A stretch of DNA of 64,000 nucleotides from Hedera helix (Eukaryota > Streptophyta > Magnoliopsida > Apiales > Araliaceae), in the NCBI GenBank assembly GCA_947179155.2, contig OX359278.1, positions 29,454,773 to 29,518,772 on the forward strand, written 5' to 3'. A program made the translations under genes and the position numbers. Positions 36,286 to 45,640 of this stretch are shown in pieces; position 1 is the first letter of the stretch; every line of letters begins with the position of its first letter. The notes under the pieces are model-generated. The model was not told where the DNA came from and ran no database searches. It was given only the letters and a program-made list of their open reading frames with translations.

Positions 36286-37491
36286 GTGATAGCAAATGTT
36301 TAGAGCTTGTTAGATTTGTTTTAGTGTTGGTTATGCTGTGATGGGATGGTTGTGAGCCTAGGGAGGAGATCCTAGTGGTCGAATCCCGATGATGGACGTT
36401 TTGGGTGTATGTAATCGTGGCATAGGGTCCATGGCGATGTATTTGTAATATCGGGCTTTAACGCGATATCAATCGTGATCGGGTTAAGGCCCCGTGATAA
36501 TAAAAATATGTGATTGTGGGTGTTTGGGGTTGTCTGGATGGCTCACATGCCCGTGGATAGCCCCGACATGTTGTGGATGCTTGTTTTAATTTACGACTCA
36601 AAAATGGTTTTCAAAATAAGGCAAATAAGGAAGATTTTATAAAATCAAGCAAATTTAGGATATTAGATTCACGAGGTTTAAAGGTTAAGTGTTTTGGTAA
36701 ACTTTAATCCATAATTGATGAATAGGCTTTAGTTGGTTTTAAAACGTCACAAAAAGCGATTTTGCAAATAAATAAATGTTTTCATTAAACTTTGTGCATA
36801 GGGTTAAAGAGTTCTAGAAGTTGCCCTCGATTTATTTATATTAACTGTTAGAAGGCAATGTATAGTCTCGATTCCTATTTGACAAAAGTTTAAAACTATT
36901 GTTTTCTAAAAAGACATCTAAATAAAAAATCCTCAACGCTTTCGAAATTAAAATCAATCTTTCTTATAAAAAGCGAAGCTTCGTCATTTGGGTCAAAGAA
37001 CGTCCAAAACACTTTTCAGATAAACACTTTTGCCATATAAAATAAAAGCAAACTTTTTATGCAAAACGCACCACAAAATTCCATTTAGGCACACACACAC
37101 ACACACACACACACACATTTTAGGATTTAAAAGGATAGGAAAATATCGAGATTGCGGTAACCGTGTTTCACGGAAGTCGGGGGGTGCCTAACACCTTCCC
37201 CTCACTTAAGCAAGCCCCCGAACTCTATGAATCTCGGGTTGCGGACCAATTAATCGGAGTCACATATGAGCCAACGATTACGAAAACTAAATTCGGATGA
37301 GTTGGTACATCCATTTCAAATATACCAACTGGCGACTCTGGTCAATTGGCTCATCTTAAAATCGACCTTTCAAACCCCGTCGACACTAAGCCGGCCCTTT
37401 TCAAAAGTCACATCTCAATCTAAAGGCTAAAATTGGAAAGGGACATTTTAATATTAAAAAACGAGACGGCGAAAATCCCGGCGTCGACAGC

Positions 37492-37509
37492 TGGCGACTC
37501 CGCTGGGGA
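37492..37509 (+). other. Primer-binding site
   Basis: TGGCGACTCCGCTGGGGA starts two bases after the 5' LTR. It complements a tRNA 3' end of the form ...GCGGAGTCG-CCA. Ogre elements are reported to use tRNA-Arg; I have not verified which tRNA matches here. Confidence 0.85.
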
Positions 37510-38277
37510 CATTAGAGGGCTTAAGCCGCATTTAAAATCCTGATGTTTTCCTATCCTTTAAAAAATCTAAAAAATGTGTGTTTGCGTTATTTGCGTTGAT
37601 TTACCTTTTTGTGCGTGTATGGTGTGATTGCGTTTTCTTTTCAAGTCTTTACTTTATTAGCATCATATGCATACGGTGAGGAACGATGAATGTATGATTG
37701 AATGTATGTTGAGCAGTTCCTCCTCCTGAGGCAAACCCGTCGGATGTGGATTACTGGACTCAAAGGGGTGCTCCCCGGCGAGGCTCAGGAAAAGCATCCA
37801 CTCAGATCCAATCCAATTGAAAGATCGGATTTATTTCCATTCGAGTATGTTGCGAAGATCTGGGAACCTTCATGCCGAAAAGCCCGCGAGAGTAACTTAG
37901 GGTAGGTCGGCCTCAGATAAACCCAACGAATGGAAAGTCCCTTCATGCCCTTTTACGCTTTACGCGCATGATATCATACTATAGTCAATCATTTTGTACC
38001 AACCAATTTTGTCAAAATAAAAGTACTAACCTCTGTTTTACAGGGACAGCTTGGAGAGCATCATAAATTGCACAATGTCATTACTTTGGATAAAATAAAG
38101 GGATACTAACCCTGTTTTGCAGGAAAATATTACAAAACTCAAAAACTCAAAAAATATTTTGCTTTAGCATGCATCCACCAATGTCATTTCCCGAAACTAA
38201 ACTTCGGTTGTTTTATACGCAGGATTGCTCCCCAAACCCGTCTCCGATCTAAGAAAGCCAGAGAATTAACAGTCGAG
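37510..38277 (+). other. Untranslated leader with two strong 3' splice-site modules
   Basis: There is no clear ORF1 of the kind Ogre carries upstream of gag. Two modules 80 bases apart combine a perfect TACTAAC branch-site motif with a pyrimidine tract and CAG: 38024-38043 and 38104-38122. They suggest a leader intron with alternative or duplicated acceptors. The 67-residue ORF at 37702 has no family signature. Confidence 0.5.
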
Positions 38278-39531
38278 ATGGCTGAGAACCCTAATCCTGA
38301 CCTGGCTCCCGTATCTCGGGAAGAGTTCAATGCTGTGAAAAACCAAATGACCGAGCTGACCATGTTGCTCAAGGAGCATTTCAAACTAAAATCAGGGCCA
38401 CAGCTCGAGGACCCGGCGGGGCCATCATCCCAAGGAAATGCACTGACCCCGGAAACTCCTAAAGTTGAGCTACCAAAGCAAGTCATTATCATCCCCGAAG
38501 ATGAGGTTGCCAGCGGTGTTAGTAAGAAAATAAAGCAGATGGAAGAGGCCATCAAAACGATGAAGGGGATCGGGTCATATGGCAGTGTTAACTATTCCGA
38601 CCTGTGCATCTTTCCGGGAACCAGATATCCAGAAAAATTCAAACTCCCCGAATTTGAAAAGTACAACGGGTCGGGGGATCCCTACACGCACCTGAAAGTA
38701 TACATCGGAGAGCTAGGAGGATATGCTGAGGATGAATCGCTAAGGATGCAACTGTTCTAGAAAAGCCTGACAGGGGAGGCTAGGACGTGGTATGCAAGAT
38801 TGGATAATGCTAAGATCCACAACTGGGAGGAGCTGGCCCACACTTTCCTAACCCAGTACAGTTTTCAGTCCCAGATGGCCCCGGACCGCTACCAGATGAC
38901 CAAAATCAGAAAACAGACCAGTGAATCCTTCAGAGACTATGCTCAGCGGTGGAGGAGGATGGCAGCCCAAGTGAACCCACCCATGAGTGAGGCAGAAATG
39001 GTCATGACTTTCATTGATATCCAGGAGGCTCCCTATTATGAAAGAGTAATGGCGGGAATAGGAAAGCCTTTTGCGGAGATGATCAAGCATGGGGAAATGG
39101 CTGAGATGGGTTTGAAGTCAGGAAAGATCAGAGATCTCACAGCTCTCGAGGCTGTGGCTGAGCAAATCCAGAGTGGGAATTACGGCAGTTCATCCCGGAG
39201 ACCCCAGAAGAGGAAGGAAGAGGATGTGTCCCTGGTGCTGCAAGGACTATCGGGGAAGACAATGACCACCCCCCCGGTTCGCATGCAAAGAAATGAGGCC
39301 CCGCGTCCATCAAATTTCAACAATCAGAGATACGAGGGGCGTCGAAAATTCGAAAAGCCGCAAGAGAGGGAGTTCACCCCTTTGGGGGATTCGTTGGAGC
39401 AGATACTGACCCTGCTGGTAAGCCAGAAGAAGATTACCGAGCTATTGCCTCCGTCAGACCCAAAGAGCAAGAGATATGACCCTAGCAAGAGATGCGCCTA
39501 CCACTCGGCATCCCCGGGGCATGACACCTAG
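38278..39531 (+). CDS. gag: Gag capsid region (interrupted by TAG at 38758)
   Basis: The ATG at 38278 opens a frame that stays the same up to 41390. Residues 1-120 include a Glu/Pro-rich linker and KLPEFEKYNGSGDPYTHLKV. The capsid core then follows: LTGEARTWYARLD, NWEELAHTFLTQYSFQ, SESFRDYAQRWRRMAAQV. This is the retrotrans_gag pattern of structural proteins that form the virus-like particle. It ends in a zinc-knuckle-like motif of Tat type (CAYHSASPGHDT, then ECWSLKHKI). A TAG at 38758-38760 falls inside the core just before KSLTGEARTWY, and a second TAG at 39529-39531 falls inside the knuckle motif. Both are in frame and there is no frameshift. They may be nonsense mutations or suppressed codons. 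Confidence 0.85.
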
Positions 39532-41390
39532 GAGTGCTGGTCTCTCAAACACAAGATCCAGAACATGATTGACAACGGAGAAATCGTGGTGGAACAACCG
39601 GAATCCCCGAATGTGAAGGCCAACCCTCTTCCCGAGCATAATGGGGGAGGCGTAAATACAGTGGAAGCTAGTGGGGCGGAGGGTCCCCTAAGATTGAGAT
39701 ACATAAGGAGGATAGAAGGAGAAATTGCTGTGACCAATGCCCGGAAGGATGCGCCAAGGGAGCCTATTAAGTTGGTTGGAGTAATTCAAGGGACCAAAAC
39801 AGAGCCTATCCGGTTATCAGCTCCAAGACCCCTTGTTGTAACAGCTAGATCACAATTGCCAGTCACCAACCTGAAGACTGTTCCGTGGAATTACGGGGAA
39901 AAAACCGTGGAAGAGGCCAGTTGTGCATCGGTCAGCTCCAAAGGAAATCCATTGTATCTACCAAGGCGGGTTTTTGAAAACACAAAAAGGGAAAACGGGA
40001 AAGTATCAGAGGACAAAGCGTTGGAGTTTTGGGAGAAGATGAATCACGGCAAGGCAAATGTGGCCAAAACACTGGAGGTGCAGCCACCCCTGACATCCGT
40101 CTTAGATCTTGCCTTGGCCTCAAACGACCATCATCAAGTATTAAGCAAAGTCCTGGAAGAGGCCCATGTCCCCAAGACAATCAGTACAGAAAGATTCAGC
40201 CACTTGGTGGGCCATCTGTTAGACAGCAATGTAATATCATTTACCGACGACGACATCCCTGAAGAAGGAAGGGGGCACCGAAAGCCGTTACACATTTCTG
40301 TCATCTCGTCCGGATATGTGATGAACGGAGTCTTGATTGATGGTGGGTCAGCCCTGAACATTTGCCCATACAATACTCTGGAGAAAATGAAGATCAACCC
40401 TAAGCGCCTGCGGGCCAGCCAAGTGGTGGTAAGGGCGTTTGATGGATCGAGAAAGGACACGGTGGGAGAGATTGAGCTGCCGGTGGAGATTGGCCCGTAT
40501 ACTTTTGATATTTCCTTCCAAGTGCTAGATATCACGGCCAGTTACAACATGCTCTTGGGGAGGCCCTGGATTCATATGGCTGGGGCAGTTCCCTCCACTC
40601 TGCATCAACAAATAAAGTTTATCGTTGAGGGACACTTGATCACAATCGCGGCAGAATCTGACTACCCTGTTCCCTCTGTAAAAGGCATGCCGGTGATCCA
40701 TGTGGACGAATCAGCCGAACCAATCAGCTATCAAGCGTTTGAAATCAGCACCCCTCAGTACAAGCAATTGGGAGCCCCGGAGTTAAAGCTTAAGGTGTCC
40801 CCCGAGCTCACTTTCGTTGCCCGGGAAATGATGGCAATGAACTTTCAGCCGGGGCAAGGGCTAGGCAAGCACAGCCAAGGAATCACCGAACCCATCAAAG
40901 TACCAGTGCAGTTAGGCAAGGCAGGGTTAGGATATCACGGAGGTATGAGGACGAGGAACACATACAAGAAAATTCCCGTGCGGATAACCGGAGTCCCGAT
41001 ACCGAGAGCCAGTAATGAACAATCCCTGAGGATAATCAAGCCTGCGTCTGAAGCAGAGGGTAAGGTGGAGGCTCCCCCAGCCAAAGGATTGGTCCGTCAG
41101 ATGGATTTCTTGCAAGAAATTATGGAACAGTTTGAGGAGAAGTGTCATCTCCCGGGGCAGTCAGGCCCCAATGAAAAGGGAAAGGAGAAAATGACTGAAG
41201 GCAAGAAAATCTTGCCATTTATCAATTGGGCCGGGTTGGAAGTGCCCGAGGAGAGTGAAAAGGAAAGCCGAAGCCAAGTCGCTGCAATCATTGAAGAGGT
41301 GCCAGATGCAGAGACCCCCTCCATCACTAGCTATAAAACCGAAGTGATCCCCAGGAATTGGACCGTGCAGCCAGTAGTATCCAGAAAAGG
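39532..41390 (+). CDS. pro: Protease and G-patch region of gag-pro
   Basis: Continues the gag frame after the TAG at 39529. The aspartic protease is centred near 40300-40620: VMNGVLIDGGSALNICPY contains the catalytic Asp in a DGGS variant of the usual DSGA/T, followed by SYNMLLGRPWIHMAGAVPS, typical of Ty3 proteases. At about 40810-40950 a G-patch motif follows (MAMNFQPGQGLGKHSQGI, LGKAGLGYHG); G-patch domains follow the protease in some retroviruses and are seen in plant Ty3 elements. The coding part ends at 41390, where a GT donor begins; without splicing translation stops at 41394. Confidence 0.88.
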
Positions 41391-41567
41391 GTAAATGCAG
41401 GAGTGTCCGGGAATCTTGTCCAGTAGGGGGATCAAGGGGTTTTTAAGACGGTGTTTTTTTGTTTTTATGTATCTGCACGTCTATTTCATACTTTTGTCAT
41501 GATTATTGAAAAGGAAGTCATGTACCTAATGTTTATATATATGACAAATATTTTTGTTTCATGTCAG
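41391..41567 (+). other. Intron between protease and reverse transcriptase (177 bp)
   Basis: Donor AAAAGG|GTAAATG and acceptor TTTGTTTCATGTCAG|GTG. Exon 1 ends with two bases of a codon and exon 2 supplies the third, so the frame continues into CTDLSHSSLTNDFPN with no stop. The intron is T-rich and contains stops in the sense frame. Its position matches the known Ogre intron between the gag-pro and RT-INT regions. Unspliced RNA serves as genome and gag-pro message; spliced RNA would be needed for pol. Confidence 0.8.
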
Positions 41568-43797
41568 GTGTACCGATTTGAGTCATTCTAGCCTAACAAA
41601 CGATTTTCCAAATTTGAAAGACGATTATGATTTTGATATAGAACTGGATTTCGATTTGATGGGAATTGAGCAGGATGAAGTAGATGATGACAACGCTCCC
41701 GACGAGATCAAAGAGTGGGTCGAGGACAAACCCAAACCCAACCTAGACCAAACCATCACCATCAACATAGGAACCCTTGAAAACCCCAAAGAGCTAAAAA
41801 TTGGGGCAGACTTGACTCCCAACCAGAAAGCAGAAGTAGCTGAACTGTTGAGCCAATATGAGGATGTGTTTGCTTGGTCACACGAAGACATGGTCGGTTT
41901 GTCCACGGACATCGTGGTACATCGATTGCCTATCAAGGGGGGTTTCAGGCCAGTTAAGCAGAAGTTGAGAAAGTTAAAGCCAGAGTGGAGCTTAAAGGTG
42001 AAAGAAGAGATAGTCAAGCAATTCAAGGTTGGGATCATCATGGTGTCTACTTACCCAGAATGGCTTTCCAATATAGTCCCCGTGGCAAAACCTGGAGGAA
42101 AGGTGAGAGTGTGCGTGGATTATAGAGATCTGAACAAGGCCAGTCTTAAGGATAACTTCCCAGTGCCTTTCATACACATCTTGGTGGATAATACGGCTCA
42201 GTATGAAATGTATTCATTCGTCGATTGTTTTGCGGGATACCACCAGATAATGGTGGCGGAAGAGGATCGAGAAAAGACTGCCTTCATCACCCCCTGGGGC
42301 ACATTCTGTTATAGACGACTTGCTTTCGGCCTCACAAATGCAGGAGCCACTTATCAGAGGGCCATGATGGCCCTATTTCAGGACATGATGCACAAAGAGA
42401 TAGAGGTTTACGTGGATGACATCATTGTGAAATCAAGGGCGGAATCTGACCATGTGACTCACCTTAAGAAGCTATTTGAGCGGCTCAGGAAGTATAATTT
42501 GAAGCTCAATCCAGCCAAATGTGCCTTCGGGGTTCAGTCAGGTAGACTCCTTGGATTCTTGGTGAGCAATCGAGGCATCGAACTGGATCCAGCTAAGATC
42601 AGGGCTATCGTGGATATGCCAGCTCCCCGTACAGAGAAAGAGATAAGGGGATTTTTGGGGAGGATAAACTTCATCAGTCGGTTCATATCCCATCTGACCA
42701 CCACCTGCGAACCAATCTTCAAACTGTTAAGGAAAGATGCCTCCCGGAAGTGGAACAGTCAATGCCAAAAGGCCTTTCAGACTATTAAGAAACAATTAAC
42801 AGAAGCGCCAGTGCTGGTACCGCCAAAGGACGGAATTCCCCTTTTCCTGTATATATCCGTGAATGATATGGCGATGGGTTGTATGCTGGGGCAGAAGAGT
42901 GAATCCGGTAAGGAGCATGCCATTTATTACCTCAGCAAGAGATTCAGCAGCTGTGAACAGAATTACACACCAATCGAGAGAACATGTTGCGCCTTGGCCT
43001 GGGCTGCTATGAGGTTGCAGCATTACCTCCATGGACACACTACCTATTTGATCTCGCGGATCGACCCCTTGAAATATATATTTGAGAGACCAATGCTGAA
43101 TTGTCGATTGTCAAGGTGGCAGTTAATCCTCCAGCAATTCGACATCCTGTATGTTACCCAGAAGGCCATGAAAGGGCAGGGAATTGCAGATCAGTTATCA
43201 GAGATGCCGATAGGGGGGATGGAGCCTTTAGAGACTTTCCTACCAGGGGAAGACATATTGTGGGTCCAACAAGCGAGGTGTGATGACGAAGGGCAATTTT
43301 GGAAGATGTATTTTGACGGTGCCATGAATGCTGAAGGGGCTGGAGCTGGAGCGGTCCTGGTCTCCATTACGGGCGAGCAATACCCTGTCCTCACCAAATT
43401 AAAGTTCAGTAACTCGAACAATACGGCTGAATACGAAGGATGTATATTGGGACTGAGATTCGCCCGCGATATGGGAGTGAAAAGATTAGCCGTGTTCGGA
43501 GATTCAGAATTGGTAATCAGACAGGCGACTGGGGAGTATGACACTAAGGAGCTTCGGTTACTCCCGTACCACCGGTGTGTAGTCCGATTGATGCAAGAAT
43601 TTGAAGATATAGCTTTCCGACACATTCCCCGGGGGCGGAATGACTTCGCCGATGCATTGGCTACCCTGGCTTCGTTAGTCCACGTACTCAAAGGCAAAGC
43701 CACCCCACAGATTGAAATAACAGTACAAAGTGCCCCCGTTTACGAAGAATACATATCGGAGTTGTCAGAAGATGTGGCTCAACCAAATCAGCCCTGA
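41568..43797 (+). CDS. pol: Reverse transcriptase and two RNase H domains
   Basis: RT: VPVAKPGGKVRVCVDYRDLN (about 42070), FGLTNAGATYQRAM (about 42330) and the catalytic YVDDIIVKS (about 42408), followed by the thumb/connection. The first RNase H domain is degenerate (LFLYISVNDMAMGCMLGQ where the family has a DAS-type motif), so it may act as tether. A second, archaeal-type RNase H begins at MYFDGAMNAEGAGAGAVL (about 43306), with NTAEYEG, FGDSELVIRQ and RNDFADALATLAS carrying its acidic residues. This dual arrangement is diagnostic of the Tat lineage. The first exon-2 codons follow the 177-bp intron; the ATG at 41554 lies in the intron. The frame ends at a TGA (43795-43797), after which integrase continues in the same frame. 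Confidence 0.92.
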
Positions 43798-45042
43798 TAT
43801 CATGACATTCAGAAATACTTGAGGGATAGATCACTCCCCGACCAGGCGAACCGAACGGAAAGGCAGAGAATCCAGAAGATGGCGATGAAATTCTATTTAA
43901 GCGGAGACTCCCTGTATAAGAGGGATGTAGGCTTGGGATTATTGCGATGTGTGGACGAGACTCAAGCACAGAAAATCATGGGCGAAGTGCACGGTGGAGT
44001 ATGTGGGCCGCATATGAGTGGGCCAATGTTGGCCAAGAAAATTCTGAGAACCGGGCATTACTGGCTATCACTTAAAGCTGACTGTGACGATCATGTCAAG
44101 CGATGTTTCCAATGCCAAGCACACGGTAATGTGATGCATGCGCCTCCTAATGAACTACACTGTATGACTTCCCCTTGGCCGTTCTCCATGTGGGGTATGG
44201 ATGTTATCGGGCCCGTGGAGCCCAAAGCGAGCAACGGCCACCGGTTCATTTTCGTCATGATCGACTATTTCACTAAATGGGTAGAGGCAGCTTCTTTCCC
44301 CAAAGTAACGCAGGAAGTTATAGTCAGTTTCATCAGGAACAATGTGATTTGTCGATACGGACAGCCTGAAATCTTGGTGTCCGACAATGCCAAGAATCTG
44401 AACAATGCCCTTATGAAGGAGTTGTGCGCCCAATTCAAGATCAAGCATCTCAATTCTGTCATTTACCGGCCCAAAATGAATGGGGCCGTGGAGGCGGCAA
44501 ATAAGAATATAAAGAGAATCATGGCGAGAATGTCTGCTAATCATCGGGGATGGCCAGAATTGTTGCCCCTCACTCTGTTTGCATATCGGACATCAGTTCG
44601 TACGTCTACAGGAGCAACCCCTTACGCCTTGGTATATGGGATGGAGGCTGTTTTGCCAATTGAAATGGAGATGGCATCACTCCGAATTTTGCTCGATGCT
44701 CGGATTGACGAGGAGGATTGGATACAAAGTCGATACGACCAGTTAGCCTTAATAGATGAAAGAAGGGTGGCGGCTATATTACACGGTCAGTTGTATCAGC
44801 AACGCATTTCTCGATCGTACGACAAAAAGATTCGGTCCCGAAATTTCAAAGAGAATGACTTAGTGCTGAAGAGGGTCATGCCCTGTCAAGACGAAGCCAA
44901 AGGGAAATTCGCTCCGAATTGGGAAGGACCCTTTGTGATCAAGAAAGTCCTATCTGGAGGGACCCTCATCCTACAGGAAATGGATGGCGAGGTATTTCCG
45001 CAGCCCCTGAATTCCGACTCTGTGAAACGATTCTACGCTTAA
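43798..45042 (+). CDS. pol: Integrase
   Basis: Same frame as the RT region, separated by one TGA (43795-43797). The zinc-binding HHCC motif is intact (VHGGVCGPH ... CFQCQ, 44000-44115). The catalytic triad is present: Asp at 44200 (GMDVIGP), Asp at 44383 (VSDNAKNL) and Glu at 44491 (GAVEAANK), with 35 residues between the last two, exactly the DD35E spacing. A C-terminal GPFVIKKVLSGGTLIL segment matches the usual GPY/F module; there is no chromodomain, as expected for Tat. The stop is immediately followed by a poly(A) tract. The ATG at 43819 is only the first Met after the TGA; integrase would normally be cleaved from a polyprotein. Confidence 0.92.
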   Translation, partial: YHDIQKYLRDRSLPDQANRTERQRIQKMAMKFYLSGDSLYKRDVGLGLLRCVDETQAQKIMGEVHGGVCGPHMSGPMLAKKILRTGHYWLSLKADCDDHVKRCFQCQAHGNVMHAPPNELHCMTSPWPFSMWGMDVIGPVEPKASNGHRFIFVMIDYFTKWVEAASFPKVTQEVIVSFIRNNVICRYGQPEILVSDNAKNLNNALMKELCAQFKIKHLNSVIYRPKMNGAVEAANKNIKRIMARMSANHRGWPELLPLTLFAYRTSVRTSTGATPYALVYGMEAVLPIEMEMASLRILLDARIDEEDWIQSRYDQLALIDERRVAAILHGQLYQQRISRSYDKKIRSRNFKENDLVLKRVMPCQDEAKGKFAPNWEGPFVIKKVLSGGTLILQEMDGEVFPQPLNSDSVKRFYA

Positions 45043-45075
45043 AAAAAAAAAAAAAAAAAAAAAATAAAAAAAAAA
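45041..45075 (+). repeat. Internal poly(A) tract directly after the integrase stop
   Basis: About 24 A, one T, then 10 A, starting within the TAA stop codon. It may mark an old RNA junction or simple expansion. Confidence 0.9.
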
Positions 45076-45098
45076 TTCTATCTCCCTTGCAACTCGAA

Positions 45099-45139
45099 CT
45101 ACGTAGGACCTGATCTCCCGACCTTGTGGGAGTACGTAG
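45099..45139. other. Stem-loop after integrase
   Basis: Inner stem CTCCC (45115-45119) with GGGAG (45128-45132); outer arms CTACGTA (45099-45105) with TACGTAG (45133-45139). A very similar ACTACGTAGG...GTACGTAGGCAGC segment recurs downstream of integrase in many Tat elements, to my recollection. Function is unknown. Confidence 0.55.
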
Positions 45140-45140
45140 G

Positions 45141-45340
45141 CAGCTATCATGGCACGGTCCGTTCTATACAAAATAATAAATATTGTCCCTATACCAAACC
45201 CATTTCCAGAAAACCCGAAACCTTACTTTGGACAAATACACTCAGCCGTCATGGCCCGGTCCGTTCTATACAAATAATAAACCTTGTCCCTATACCGAAA
45301 CCACTTCCTGAAAACCCCGAAGCCCTATACATTCCAAATC
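45141..45340. repeat. 102-bp tandem duplication
   Basis: CATGGCACGGTCCGTTCTAT at about 45149 and CATGGCCCGGTCCGTTCTAT at about 45250, followed by matching tails (ttgtccctatacc, ccagaaaacccgaa / cctgaaaaccccgaa). Diverged by several substitutions. Confidence 0.85.
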
Positions 45341-45640
45341 TTACCCAAGCCTAGCCACATAATTAGCCCAAAGTCCGAGACTCACTCCGATGAAATCAAA
45401 TGGGCACGCGGCAATATCTGTGGAGTTCCAATCAAGACTTGAGGAAAGAAATGAGGCAATATATCGAAATCATGATCGGCTGGATAAAATGAGGATCCAA
45501 TGGAGGGCGACGATGCATCAAAAAGGGAAATGACTAAAACCATAAATATTTCTCTATATATACAAAACATTTTGCTTACAAGTCTGTCTTTTAAATAAAA
45601 GTGATAAAACTGACATAGTCTGTGCAGGAAATAAAATCAT

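Larger units (their letters stand above)
35249..37489 (+). repeat. 5' LTR (2241 bp)
   Basis: Starts TGTAGACACCCAAATTTTGC and ends AAATCCCGGCGTCGACA. A GC-rich first part contains two palindromic modules (35779-35822). A strong TATA candidate TATATAAA lies at 36278-36285, a (CA)n tract at 37090-37116, and a primer-site-like CTGGCGACTC at 37329. Small ORFs inside (for example 35648-35947) recur identically in the other LTR and show no protein signature. Confidence 0.97.

Noticed and set aside
39932..40535. Minus-strand ORFs opposite the protease region
   Set aside because: Shadow frames of a well-supported sense coding region; no family signature, unlike the antisense genes at 45.6-49.5 kb.
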